NCBI GenBank assembly: GCA_003170135.1
Contig: PMZR01000062.1
Location: forward strand, 1-33,667
DNA length: 33,667 bases
DNA from: Acidobacteriota bacterium
GTDB taxonomy: Bacteria > Acidobacteriota > Vicinamibacteria > Vicinamibacterales > Fen-181
Reading direction: 5' to 3'
Shown one piece after another: positions 20,200 through 28,523 of the stretch. The position numbers and the translations under genes are program-made. Position 1 is the first letter of the stretch. Each line of letters starts with the position of its first letter. Under the pieces are notes generated by a model. The model was not told the DNA's origin. It searched no databases and was given only the letters and a program-made list of their open reading frames with translations.

Positions 20200-20886
20200 T
20201 CAGTCCCCGCCCCTGTCCTTGAACACCAGGTACGGATCGAGCGGCCGCCCCTGCCACCACTTCCGATCCGCGTTCAACTCGAAGATCGCAAAGTGCAGAT
20301 GCGGCGTCCCGGGCGGCGCATTGCCTGACGTGCCGACGTAGCCGACGACCTCGCCCCGGGAAACGTGCTGATTGTCGTGCAGGCCGTCGGCGTAGCGCTC
20401 CAGATGCGCATAGTAGAAGCACAAGCGTCCGCGATCTTCGAACTGGTAGATCGTGACGCCGCCCAATCGGCTGAAGAACAGCTTCGCGATCGTCCCGTCC
20501 TCGACGGCGTGGATCGGCGTGCCGCGCGGCACCATGATGTCCACGGCCTCGTGCCCGTGGTCGCCGCGCAGTTCAGCGAAGCCGCCCTTGAACGACTCGA
20601 CGCTGACGCCGTCGATCGGCACGCGAAGCGGAGTCGCCGACGGATCGTCGGTGGGGTCGGCAGGCGCGGCCGGGATTGTCGGCGGCTCGGCAACGACCTG
20701 CAGCCTGTTGTCGGGCGGTCGCGCTGCCGCGATGATCGGCCCGGCCCGCGTCTGCGACGGCTCCTCCGCCGCCGCCAGCGGCTTCGGCGGCCGGGACGAT
20801 CGGAGCCATCCGTCGACGATGGCGCCCGCGCAAAAGCTCGCGCACAGGGCGAGCAGCAGCGCACACCGTCCGCGAACCCTGGTCAT
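20200..20886 (-). CDS. M23-family peptidoglycan endopeptidase
   Basis: 228-residue exported metallopeptidase. The N-terminal membrane or signal segment (LLALCASFCAGAIVDGWL) is followed by a Pro/Ala-rich linker to about residue 95 and then the LytM/M23 domain. Zinc-site motifs are intact: GHEAVDIMVPRGTPIHAV supplies the HxxxD pair, and PGTPHLHFAIFEL supplies the HxH pair. It should cleave peptide cross-bridges in peptidoglycan. The ATG overlaps the upstream stop as ATGA, so it is probably co-translated with the L,D-transpeptidase. Confidence 0.92.
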   Translation of the reverse strand: MTRVRGRCALLLALCASFCAGAIVDGWLRSSRPPKPLAAAEEPSQTRAGPIIAAARPPDNRLQVVAEPPTIPAAPADPTDDPSATPLRVPIDGVSVESFKGGFAELRGDHGHEAVDIMVPRGTPIHAVEDGTIAKLFFSRLGGVTIYQFEDRGRLCFYYAHLERYADGLHDNQHVSRGEVVGYVGTSGNAPPGTPHLHFAIFELNADRKWWQGRPLDPYLVFKDRGGD

Positions 20887-21860
20887 CGGAACTCGACTGG
20901 CGTGCCCGGCTTCACGAGCGCCGCGACACGCGCCGCGTCCCAGTTGGTCATCCGCACGCAGCCGTGCGACTCGCCATGGCCGACGCGTCCGGGCTCCGGC
21001 GTCCCGTGGAGCCCGTAGTTCTCGAGGCTCAGCGCGATCCACACGACGCCGACGGGGTTGTTCGGGCCCGGCTTGATCGTCGCCTTCTCATCGCCGTCGC
21101 GGGCGTCCCAGAAGAGGGTGGGATTGTAGTGAAAGGCCGGTCGCCAGCGCAGGCCGAGCACCTTGTAGCGGCCGGTCGGCAGCGGATCGTGAACGCTCCC
21201 GGTCGTGACCGGCGCGTAGAAGAGGATCGAGCCGTCCGCGCGCACGACGCGCAGCGAGGAGTCGTCGCGCGACACGAGAATCGTCGCGCCGGTCCCCGCG
21301 GGATCGAACGGCGGGGTAATGTCGTTGTCGAACGGCGTGACACCCGGCACCCGGATCGTCCGGCCGGCCAGCATCGCCACGCCACGATTGAGCCGCCGCA
21401 GCAGCGCCGGCGACACGTGAAAGCGCTCCGCGAGCTCTTCCTCCGCCGACCGGTACCCAAGCGTGGCCAGCGCCGCTTGTGCTTCGAGGCGGGGCGGGAT
21501 CCGTTTTTCGAACGGCCCTTTCATGTCATCGCTCGTGACCGTGTAGGTCGTGATCGCGGGGTCGGACCCGCCGGCGGTCAGCGCGCGCCACGTGTCGCAA
21601 TTGGGTGGACTGCCCGCCGGGAGCCCGCGTGCGGACAGCATCGCCGCCAGGGCGTGCGAGAAATTAGCGCCGGGTAATCCGTCGATCTGCCCCGGCGAGA
21701 AGCCCTGTCGATCGAGCAGCACCTGGAAGCCGACGAGATCGCCGCAGCCAAGCGGCGTCGAGGTCGGCGGCTGCTTCTTCTGTGGCTGCGCTCCCAGCGC
21801 GGCCTGCAGCGACACAGCGACGAGGATGGCGAACGCCAGGCGAGCGACACGTATACGCAT
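20883..21860 (-). CDS. L,D-transpeptidase (YkuD domain) with peptidoglycan-binding N-terminus
   Basis: 325-residue exported enzyme that makes meso-DAP to meso-DAP cross-links or anchors proteins to peptidoglycan. The signal peptide (MRIRVARLAFAILVAVSLQA) is followed by a peptidoglycan-binding-like segment (FQVLLDRQGFSPGQIDG) and a LysM-like stretch (AERFHVSPALLRRLNRG near residue 165). The catalytic YkuD domain is at about 200-320. The active-site motif is HGESHGCVRMTN with the nucleophile at about Cys301; upstream YGLHGTPEP supplies the family His. The start is placed at the ATG heading the signal peptide; the open frame runs 121 codons further, but only as a shadow. It overlaps the M23 gene by four bases. 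Confidence 0.93.
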   Translation of the reverse strand: MRIRVARLAFAILVAVSLQAALGAQPQKKQPPTSTPLGCGDLVGFQVLLDRQGFSPGQIDGLPGANFSHALAAMLSARGLPAGSPPNCDTWRALTAGGSDPAITTYTVTSDDMKGPFEKRIPPRLEAQAALATLGYRSAEEELAERFHVSPALLRRLNRGVAMLAGRTIRVPGVTPFDNDITPPFDPAGTGATILVSRDDSSLRVVRADGSILFYAPVTTGSVHDPLPTGRYKVLGLRWRPAFHYNPTLFWDARDGDEKATIKPGPNNPVGVVWIALSLENYGLHGTPEPGRVGHGESHGCVRMTNWDAARVAALVKPGTPVEFR

Positions 21861-21901
21861 GCCGGGATCGTCGCACAGCTCATGCGCCAGCCGCTGACCC
21901 G

Positions 21902-21956
21902 GATTGAACAGTGGCGTCGATTGAATGCGACACGCCCTGTCCCCGATTGAACAGCG
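21902..21956. repeat. Three GATTGAA repeats between divergent envelope genes
   Basis: GATTGAACAGTG (21902), GATTGAATGCG (21919) and GATTGAACAGCG (21945) lie within 55 bases in the gap between the divergent transpeptidase and OmpA-protein genes. A TACAAT -10-like box follows at 21975. The repeats could bind a shared regulator, but this is inferred. Confidence 0.35.
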
Positions 21957-22053
21957 CCATGGCACAGAAGCCTCTACAATAGGGAAACTGCTCGTCAGCC
22001 CCAACGCGACACTCGGCGCGCTGGCGGGAATTTGCTTTCCTGGAGGTTCTCTC

Positions 22054-23775
22054 ATGTTCAGGCACACGGCGTCAGCACTGCTGCTGGCGTCCGGCGTTCT
22101 CACCGCAAGCGTCGCGTATGCCCAGATGCCGCCCAACCCGACGCAACAACGGGTCGCCGCGACACCAGGCCAGATGCCGATATTCAGGATCACCGTCGTC
22201 GGACGCACGACGCCCGCAATCAATTACCGGCCGCGGTCCGGTGACACGAAGATTGACTTCACTGGCACCACCCTGATGCCGAAGGCCAAGGGGCAGGCGG
22301 TGGTCTCGGGCGGAAAGGGCTACATCAGGATCGACGCGCACTTCGGCAAGATGGCAGCCGCCTCGCAGTTCGGGCGCGAGTACCTCACTTACGTCCTCTG
22401 GGCGATTACACCCGAAGGGCGCGCCACGAATCTCGGAGAGATCCAGGTGGACGGTGACGACGCGAAGCTGGACGTGACGACCCATCTGCAGGCGTTCGGC
22501 CTGATTGTCACGGCCGAGCCCTACTTCGCCGTTACGCAGCCGAGCGACGTGGTCGTCATCGAGAACGTCGTCCGCGAAGGCACCCAGGGCACGATCGAGG
22601 TCGTCGACGCGAAGTACGAACTGCTCCAGCGCGGCTCGTACCTGATGAATCAGACCGCTGCGACGCTGAAACTCAAGCCGCTGGAGCCGGGGGCGTCGCT
22701 GGACCTCGCCGAAGCGCGCAACGCCGTGGATCTGGCGCGCGCGGCCGGTGCCGACCACTTCGCCACCGAGACGTTCGACAAGGCGGCGGGGCTGCTGGCG
22801 GCGGCCGAAGTCGCCAAGACACGTGACCAGGGCAGGAACGCGATCATGATGCCGGCGCGGCAGGCGGCACAGACGGCGGAAGACGCCCGACTCATCGCGC
22901 TGCAACACCAGGAAGACGCGTACCAGGGGGAACGGACCCGGCAGGGCCTCGCCCGGGAGCAGGGCGCGACCGATCGCGCCGTGGCGGCAGAGGCATGGCG
23001 CCGGCAGGCCGAGCTCGATACGCAGACGGCCATCGCGGCGCGTGCCGCGGCCGAGCGCGACACCGCCACAGCCGATGCGTCCCGCCTGACGGCGGAGCGC
23101 GACAAGGCGACCGCCGATGAGGCGCGGCTCGCGGCCGAACGCGGCAAGACCGAGGCCGATGCGGCGCGTGTCGCGGCCGAGCGCGACAAGGCCGGGGCCG
23201 ATGCGGCGCGGCTCGCAGCCGAGCGCGACAAGGCCGGGGCCGATGCGGCGCGTGTCGCGGCGGAGACCGCGCAGGGACGGGCGGAAACCGGGCGGCTGGC
23301 CGCCGAAGGACAGGCCCGGGACGCGGCGGCGCAGTCCGAGCAGGACAAAGCGGCCCTCAGGGCACGCCTCCGTGTGCAGTTGAACCTGATCCTGGCGACG
23401 CGCGAAACCACGCGCGGGCTGGTCGTCAACCTGTCCGACGTGCTGTTCGATACCGGCAGCGCGAACCTGAAACCCGGCGCGCGGGAAAAGCTGGCGCGCC
23501 TCTCGGGCATCCTCGTTTCGCACCCGGGACTCCACATCGCCATTGAAGGGCACACCGACAGCGTCGGCGCTGTAGACTACAACCAGAAGCTTTCGGAGAG
23601 GCGCGCGGAGTCGGTTCGCGCATATCTCGTGCAGCAGGGGATGCCGTCGACCGACGTCGGCGCGGCCGGCCTCGGCGAGGGCACGCCTGTCGCGACCAAC
23701 GGCACCGCGGCCGGGCGACAGCAGAATCGACGCGTCGAACTCGTCGTGTCCGGCGACCTCATCGGCAGGAAGTAA
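22054..23775 (+). CDS. OmpA-domain envelope protein with repeated coiled coil
   Basis: 573-residue exported protein that probably tethers the outer membrane or a periplasmic assembly to peptidoglycan. The signal peptide ends ASVAYAQMPP. A beta-rich domain of unknown type (about residues 30-215) follows. A helical region (220-415) includes five 14-residue repeats of the ADAARLAAERDKAG type, fitting a coiled coil. The C-terminal OmpA domain (about 445-573) has LSDVLFDTGSANLKPGA, and GHTDSVG with D502 and R516/R517 for binding meso-diaminopimelate. GGAGG lies seven bases before the ATG. It is divergent from the transpeptidase/M23 operon. A strong hairpin follows the stop. Confidence 0.9.
   Translation: MFRHTASALLLASGVLTASVAYAQMPPNPTQQRVAATPGQMPIFRITVVGRTTPAINYRPRSGDTKIDFTGTTLMPKAKGQAVVSGGKGYIRIDAHFGKMAAASQFGREYLTYVLWAITPEGRATNLGEIQVDGDDAKLDVTTHLQAFGLIVTAEPYFAVTQPSDVVVIENVVREGTQGTIEVVDAKYELLQRGSYLMNQTAATLKLKPLEPGASLDLAEARNAVDLARAAGADHFATETFDKAAGLLAAAEVAKTRDQGRNAIMMPARQAAQTAEDARLIALQHQEDAYQGERTRQGLAREQGATDRAVAAEAWRRQAELDTQTAIAARAAAERDTATADASRLTAERDKATADEARLAAERGKTEADAARVAAERDKAGADAARLAAERDKAGADAARVAAETAQGRAETGRLAAEGQARDAAAQSEQDKAALRARLRVQLNLILATRETTRGLVVNLSDVLFDTGSANLKPGAREKLARLSGILVSHPGLHIAIEGHTDSVGAVDYNQKLSERRAESVRAYLVQQGMPSTDVGAAGLGEGTPVATNGTAAGRQQNRRVELVVSGDLIGRK
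23071..23280 (+). repeat. 42-bp in-frame tandem repeats in the OmpA-domain gene
   Basis: Five units of 42 bases, each encoding 14 residues, start at 23071, 23113, 23155, 23197 and 23239. The last three share long identical stretches (for example GCCGAGCGCGACAAGGCCGG). Units 1 and 2 have diverged, so expansion appears recent at the 3' side. Fourteen residues equals two coiled-coil heptads, so copy changes keep the helix in register. Confidence 0.85.
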
Positions 23776-23788
23776 CTGGCGGCTCGGC

Positions 23789-23812
23789 GCTGTCGTTTTG
23801 GGAAATGACAGC
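23789..23812 (+). terminator. Hairpin after the OmpA-domain gene (terminator-like)
   Basis: GCTGTCGTTT pairs with AAATGACAGC around a TGGG tetraloop: ten base pairs including one G-T, starting 13 bases after the stop codon. No T-tract follows, so it may be a 3' stabiliser or need Rho rather than act as a classical terminator. Confidence 0.55.
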
Positions 23813-23919
23813 ACGTGGTCGCACGCTCCCAGTCGCCTGGGCAGAGGATTCTGCCGGGCGGCTGGGCACCATCGTCTCGGTAGCGGCAAGTAGTGTAGAG
23901 TGGCGTCAAGGAGCGAACT

Positions 23920-24192
23920 GTGAACCCGACGACCGCCCATCACCCCGGCCGCAACGATCCCTGCCACTGCGGGTCGGGGCGCAAGTACAAGCACTGCTGT
24001 CTTGGCAAGGACGAGGCGACAGCCCGCGCGGCAAGCGCAGAGGCGGCAGAGGCACCATCGGCGAACCCGGAACCGGCGACGGCCGCGCGTTTGCCGAAGC
24101 ACCAGACCAGCCAGCCGTGGAAGAAGTCGGCGGCCAACACTCACGGCTTCCAGCGCGTCACCGCGCCCCGCAAGGTCGGCGGCGGCGGCTAG
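23920..24192 (+). CDS. SEC-C motif zinc-binding small protein
   Basis: 90-residue protein with one SEC-C zinc motif near the N-terminus: RNDPCHCGSGRKYKHCC, with ligands C15, C17, C26 and C27. This module is best known from the SecA C-terminus, where it helps contact SecB, and it occurs alone in many small proteins. The rest is Ala/Glu-rich and probably disordered, ending in a Gly run. The start is GTG with AAGGAG six bases upstream. No SecA or SecB gene is near, so a role in export or ribosome binding is only an analogy. Confidence 0.82.
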   Translation: MNPTTAHHPGRNDPCHCGSGRKYKHCCLGKDEATARAASAEAAEAPSANPEPATAARLPKHQTSQPWKKSAANTHGFQRVTAPRKVGGGG

Positions 24193-24401
24193 TCACCTGG
24201 CGCGCTGCGGTCGCAGGCGCTTCAGGCGGCGAAGGCCGCCGAGTGGGGCGCGAGACTGCCAGATCATCGCACCAACAGGCTGACCCGGAGCCACCCTCGA
24301 GGCTCCCGGACCCCCCGATTCGTTGAACCCTCCCGCGAGCGCACCCATATATCGCAATTGAGAGGCAGCCCTGCCATGGAGGGCTGTGGCAAAGGATCAA
24401 T

Positions 24402-24758
24402 CTCGTGCCTGGCATCTCACAGGACATCCACGCGGGCCTGCGGCGGTTGCTGCGGGACCGGTCCCTGACGGCTGGCCGACGGTTGCCTGCAGGTTGCCGG
24501 GAGACCGTTCATCCGATGAGCGTGCGTTACGTGTCGTCAGTAATACCGTAGACGCTCGGTTCTTCGATGCGATGGGCATTCCGATCGTCGAGGGACGGTC
24601 GTTCTCGGAGGCGGATGACGGGCTTGCGCCCAGGGTGGTCGTCGTCAGCCGAAAGATGGCCGAGACCAGGTGGCCGGGACGACGCCCCGAGGGACAGCCC
24701 GCGCTCGTCGATGGACAGGCCTACGAGGTCATCGGAGTGGTCGGGGACATCGAGGGCA
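24402..24758 (+). pseudogene. Internally deleted ADOP permease remnant
   Basis: Two pieces of a MacB/FtsX permease fused across a large deletion. The first (about 24402-24475) reads SQDIHAGLRRLLRDRSLTAG, matching the conserved N-terminal start of the family. About 55 bases later, VSNTVDARFFDAMGIPIVEG, RSFSEADDGLAPRVVVVS and YEVIGVVGDI represent the second periplasmic domain, normally some 500 residues away. The end, with the last FtsX block, is absent. It is not expected to function. Confidence 0.75.
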
Positions 24759-24785
24759 CGTTGATCCCGTCGCGCGGGCCTCAGT

Positions 24786-24899
24786 TCGGGAATCGATCTC
24801 GCCCTGCACATCGTGGATCTCTATTTCGGCCGCCCGGCCGCCGAAGCCACCGCAAAGTACATGGAGTACGAAGGCAAGGGGTGGCTTCTCAAAAACTGA
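24786..24899 (+). pseudogene. C-terminal fragment of a DJ-1/PfpI (GlxA-like) protein
   Basis: The frame ending at a TGA (24897-24899) reads GIDLALHIVDLYFGRPAAEA, TAKYMEYEGKGW and LLKN. This resembles the closing helices of DJ-1/PfpI-family proteins, where a GIDLALH motif follows the active-site domain. Everything upstream is missing and is replaced by the ADOP remnant about 30 bases away. It overlaps the end of receptor 2 on the opposite strand by 11 bases. The family call is from memory. Confidence 0.55.
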
Positions 24900-27561
24900 A
24901 CCCCATCGAGATATTCACGGTCCGCACGCCGTCCACGCTCGTGGGCTTGAGGAAGAACGGCGACGTCATCAGCCCGCTGTAGCCGACGTAGTTCGCGTGA
25001 TTGGTCAGGTTCTGCGCGCTGACCATGAACGTCAGGCGATAGCGCGGCGCATTCGTCTGCGCCATCGTTCCCACGGTGAACCCGCCGGGGCCTCCCCCCG
25101 TGATCGTGATCCCGGGCGGCAGCGGCGTGGCTCTCTTGCCCACGCCGATGGTGTACGAGAAGTACCCGTTGGAATTCCACTGCATCCCGGCGCGCTGGGT
25201 GTTGCGTCCGACGCCGACCGGGCGGTCGTTGAACACCAGGTCGCCGTTGTCGTCGTGCCCCGTGCGAATCGTGTACGGCGCGCCGCTGTAGGCTTGCACG
25301 CCGATGCTCGCCGAGAGGTTCTTCAGCGCGTTGCTGTTGAGGGACATGTACACGCGGTGCCGCACGTCGCCCGACGAGGGTCCCCACTCGGTGGCCAGGC
25401 TGCCGCTGGCCGGGAAGCTGAACGCGCCGTCCGTGTTGTTCTCGCTCTTCCCGAGGTAATACGAAGCGTAGATGCCCAGTCCCCTCTTCCAGCTGAGGCG
25501 CGGGCCCGTCGTCGTTGCCCCGGGCATCGTCGGCGACAGGCTCAGGCTCAAGTACGAGGAGACCGACTGCGAGCGCGACCGACCCTGCGGGACGGTCTCG
25601 ATGATGTTGACGAAGGTGGGATCCGGCCGCACACCGTTCACGGGCGCGTTCAGGTTGAGACCAACCAGCACGCCGTTTGTGCGCGTGTTGCTGTAGGTGG
25701 CGCCGACGCTGACCGTTTTCGTGATCTTCTGATCGATGCCGCCGCTGAACCGCGTGCTGCGCGGCATCCGGACGTCACCGCCCAACAGGTACCGATTGGT
25801 CGGCGGCACCAGGCCGCCGTTTCCCGGGTCCGGGTACCCCGGATTGACGATGTCCAGCTCCTGCTGGTGGAAGCCGTCCACGCGCAGCGTCTGCTCGTAG
25901 GTGCCGGTGCCCAACCAGTCGTAGAAGACGCCCGCGCTGCCGCGAAACGTCGTCTTGCCGCTCTTGAACGGCGCCCACGTGATCCCGAACCGCGGCGCGA
26001 TGTTCGAGGTGTCCTGCAGGTGCGTTTGCGCCTCGAAGCGCACGCCGGGACTGAGCGTCAGCGTCTTGCTGACCCGGAGGTCGTCCTGGACGTACGCCCC
26101 GGCCTGGAAGTTCCAGTAGCCGATCGTCGGGTCGCCCAGCCGCTGGGTGAACGTGCGCGGCAGGCCCGCCTGGAACGTGGCCAGGCTTTCGAACGTGTAC
26201 GTGCCGAGGTAGTTGGACGAGACGTCGGACCGGTACCGCCCGCCGTCGATCTGGATTCCCATGCGCCACGATTGAATGCCCCGGACGTAGTCCAGGTCGG
26301 ACTGCAGCGACATCGTGCGGTTGTGGGTGCCGCCGGCGCGCTGGGCGCCGCCGCTCGTGAACGCGTCGTTCACCACGATGGTCGGGGCCTCGAGCACGGA
26401 GCGCGACTCGTTGTCGCTCGAGGTCACGGAGAACCGCGTATTGATGAAGAACCGCCGGCCCAGTGGCCCGGCCTCCTGGACACGGACGTTGTAGTTGCTG
26501 CTGTTGCTCGAATACGCCCGTTCGGCGAGGTCGTACGCGCCGACGCCCTGGTTCTCGCCGCTCTGCGTGTATCGATTGAAGGAGACGCGCAAGGTCTGAT
26601 CCTTGGTGAGCGCGTAGTCGAACAGGCCCGACATGTTGAAGTAGTCGTTCGGCGTGCGCAGGTTCAGGTTTCCCGCCTGGGTGCCGGCGAGCGTGGCGGC
26701 ATACAGGTTGGGTGTCCGGTAAGCGCTCGTCCCGCCGACCGACAACGAAAAGCTGCTCTTCTCCTTGATGAGCGACCCGCCGATGTTCGCGTTCAGGCTG
26801 CGGCTCTGCGCGGGACCCTTCTTCGGGATGAGGGGATTGCTGCCGTCCATCGCGCTGTCGTAGAACCCGAACCGGGTCGACCCGCGCATCGGCCCCATGC
26901 CCGGCTGCGTGATGATGTCGATGAACATGGCGCCCGCGTAGTGCGTCTCGGCGGCAAACATGTCGCGGGTGATGTGGACCGCCTTGATCTGCGCCTTCGG
27001 CGGCAGTTCCTGCCCCTCGAAGCTGTCCACGCGGATGGCCGCGTCCGGCCCCGCCATGTCGGTCAGCTGGCGCCTCATCTCGTCGGGATCGTCGGAGAGC
27101 GCCGCGACCTGCTCGCGCGTCAGGGCCGTCCCGAACGTGCTGGCGCGGTCGGAGGCGGTCGTCTGCGCATCGCGGCCGACCGTGACTTCCTCGGTCAGCC
27201 CCTTGATCGGCAGCACCATGACGTGCTTGTTGTCGCCGGCTTTGATCCGCAGGTCCCTGACCAGTCCCATCTCGAAACCGGGAAACTCGCCCTGGACCGA
27301 ATAGCGGCCGAGCGGCAGGCGCTCGAACGTCGCGGTGCCCTTGTCGGACGTCTTCATCGGCGCAATCGTGAGCTTCTTCGTCGCATCGTCTATGCCGATG
27401 ACGTTGACCGTCGCGCCGGGAATGACGGCATTGGTGGCATCGACGACCGTGACGATCAGCCGGCCCTCGCGTGACGCCTGCGCGAACGCGAAGGTCGGCC
27501 ACACGCCGGGCAGCGACAGAACCAGGAACCCGACGGCAACGAGGCGCTTGATGCCGATCAC
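24889..27561 (-). CDS. TonB-receptor-like outer-membrane barrel with carboxypeptidase-regulatory domain (2)
   Basis: 890-residue outer-membrane protein. The signal peptide ends WPTFAFAQASREG. A regulatory-like beta-sandwich (about residues 32-115, with VVDATNAVIPGATVNV and RLPLGRYSVQGEFPGFEMG) precedes a plug-like domain. The plug has an unusual opening (ALTREQVAALSDDPDEMRRQ) followed by MFIDIITQPGMGPMRGSTRF. The rest is barrel, with VVNDAFTSGGAQRAGGTHNR and GRYRSDVSSNYLGTYTFESL, ending VRTVNISMGFSF with the C-terminal Phe. The start is a GTG inside a GTGA overlap with the upstream gene, so the two products are probably made together. The conserved DPDEMRRQL segment marks a receptor subgroup distinct from receptor 1. 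The ligand is unknown. Confidence 0.9.
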   Translation of the reverse strand: MIGIKRLVAVGFLVLSLPGVWPTFAFAQASREGRLIVTVVDATNAVIPGATVNVIGIDDATKKLTIAPMKTSDKGTATFERLPLGRYSVQGEFPGFEMGLVRDLRIKAGDNKHVMVLPIKGLTEEVTVGRDAQTTASDRASTFGTALTREQVAALSDDPDEMRRQLTDMAGPDAAIRVDSFEGQELPPKAQIKAVHITRDMFAAETHYAGAMFIDIITQPGMGPMRGSTRFGFYDSAMDGSNPLIPKKGPAQSRSLNANIGGSLIKEKSSFSLSVGGTSAYRTPNLYAATLAGTQAGNLNLRTPNDYFNMSGLFDYALTKDQTLRVSFNRYTQSGENQGVGAYDLAERAYSSNSSNYNVRVQEAGPLGRRFFINTRFSVTSSDNESRSVLEAPTIVVNDAFTSGGAQRAGGTHNRTMSLQSDLDYVRGIQSWRMGIQIDGGRYRSDVSSNYLGTYTFESLATFQAGLPRTFTQRLGDPTIGYWNFQAGAYVQDDLRVSKTLTLSPGVRFEAQTHLQDTSNIAPRFGITWAPFKSGKTTFRGSAGVFYDWLGTGTYEQTLRVDGFHQQELDIVNPGYPDPGNGGLVPPTNRYLLGGDVRMPRSTRFSGGIDQKITKTVSVGATYSNTRTNGVLVGLNLNAPVNGVRPDPTFVNIIETVPQGRSRSQSVSSYLSLSLSPTMPGATTTGPRLSWKRGLGIYASYYLGKSENNTDGAFSFPASGSLATEWGPSSGDVRHRVYMSLNSNALKNLSASIGVQAYSGAPYTIRTGHDDNGDLVFNDRPVGVGRNTQRAGMQWNSNGYFSYTIGVGKRATPLPPGITITGGGPGGFTVGTMAQTNAPRYRLTFMVSAQNLTNHANYVGYSGLMTSPFFLKPTSVDGVRTVNISMGFSF

Positions 27562-28523
27562 TTCACCACCTCGAATTTGCGCGGATCGATCCGGCCGTTG
27601 ATCTTGAAGGTGTCGAAGTTGGTTTCTTCAACCGTCTCGCCGGCAATGGCGCGGCGCAGGCGGAACGGGAATTTGAGCCCGTTGCCGATGTCCCGATAGT
27701 CGGCGTAGTAGATGCGGTACTCGACGGGCTTCGCGCCGGTGAGCGCCTTCTTGCGCAGATCCTGGATGGAGGCTGCGTACTTGCCCTGCTCTTCCTTTGT
27801 CGCGGTGGCGCCGGGCGGCGCGGGCGCGTCCACTTTGATCGAACCGGGCGGCAGGTTCTCCGGAGCGGGCTGGCCCGGCACCACGAGCACGACGCTCGTG
27901 GCCGGCATCGTCCAGCTGACCATGATGGGCAAGTGGGTGTCGCTGTTGACGAAGAACTCGAGCGCGAAGGTGCCGGCGCCTTTGACGCCGACGATGTCGG
28001 CCTTTCCCTGCGGCGCTTCGGCCTGGCCGTCGAGCGTGAAGGTGAGCGGATAGCTGCCGAACGAGGTCGCGAACAATCCAAGGGTGAGCCGGACGAAATC
28101 CTGCTTGATGGATGTGACGCGCGCCTTCCGAGGGTCGGGCGGCGCCGCGGGCACGAGGGCCGGCTTTGCGGTCTGCGCCGATGGTGCCGGCGGAGGCGGA
28201 GGCGGGAGCTGAATCAGGCCCTCGCCATTGAATCCGGTGGAGGTCGGCCCGCTTTCCTGTGCCGGAATCTCGTCTCGCCGGACGTACTTGTCGGGCAGCT
28301 CGCACGCGATTTCGAATTCGATCGGCACCAGGTTGTTGCCGCGAATCTGCCGTGTCCGCCCCGTGGCGACGAACGTCTTGACGGCCGCCAGTTTCTGTTC
28401 ACCACCCAGTGCCTCGCGCGTCGCCGCCAGTATCCTGGTCGCGTCGCCGCCCTGCCCCTGGGTGCCGACACACACGCCCGCCGCCAGACACACCACCACC
28501 ATCGAGTGGAGGAACGCGCGCAT
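27558..28523 (-). CDS. Secreted LolA-fold-like protein coupled to receptor 2
   Basis: 321-residue exported protein. The signal peptide (MRAFLHSMVVVCLAAGVCVG) is followed by ILAATREALGGEQKLAAVKT and FVATGRTRQIRGNNLVPIEF, a beginning seen in outer-membrane-lipoprotein-carrier-like folds that bind a hydrophobic ligand in a half-barrel. A Pro run (LPPPPPPPAPSAQ near residue 110) and a second Pro/Ala-rich loop (about 230-250) interrupt the fold. The C-terminal part, VEYRIYYADYRDIGNGLKFP and FDTFKINGRIDPRKFEVV, fits the same fold. GGAGG lies seven bases upstream of the ATG. It shares a GTGA overlap with receptor 2, suggesting a joint outer-membrane function. The fold assignment is an inference. Confidence 0.8.
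   Translation of the reverse strand: MRAFLHSMVVVCLAAGVCVGTQGQGGDATRILAATREALGGEQKLAAVKTFVATGRTRQIRGNNLVPIEFEIACELPDKYVRRDEIPAQESGPTSTGFNGEGLIQLPPPPPPAPSAQTAKPALVPAAPPDPRKARVTSIKQDFVRLTLGLFATSFGSYPLTFTLDGQAEAPQGKADIVGVKGAGTFALEFFVNSDTHLPIMVSWTMPATSVVLVVPGQPAPENLPPGSIKVDAPAPPGATATKEEQGKYAASIQDLRKKALTGAKPVEYRIYYADYRDIGNGLKFPFRLRRAIAGETVEETNFDTFKINGRIDPRKFEVVK

Noticed and set aside
24670..27474. A 934-codon plus-strand frame
   Set aside because: It overlaps receptor 2 antisense and translates to Arg/Val/Ala-rich sequence without motifs. Such frames are common in GC-rich DNA.
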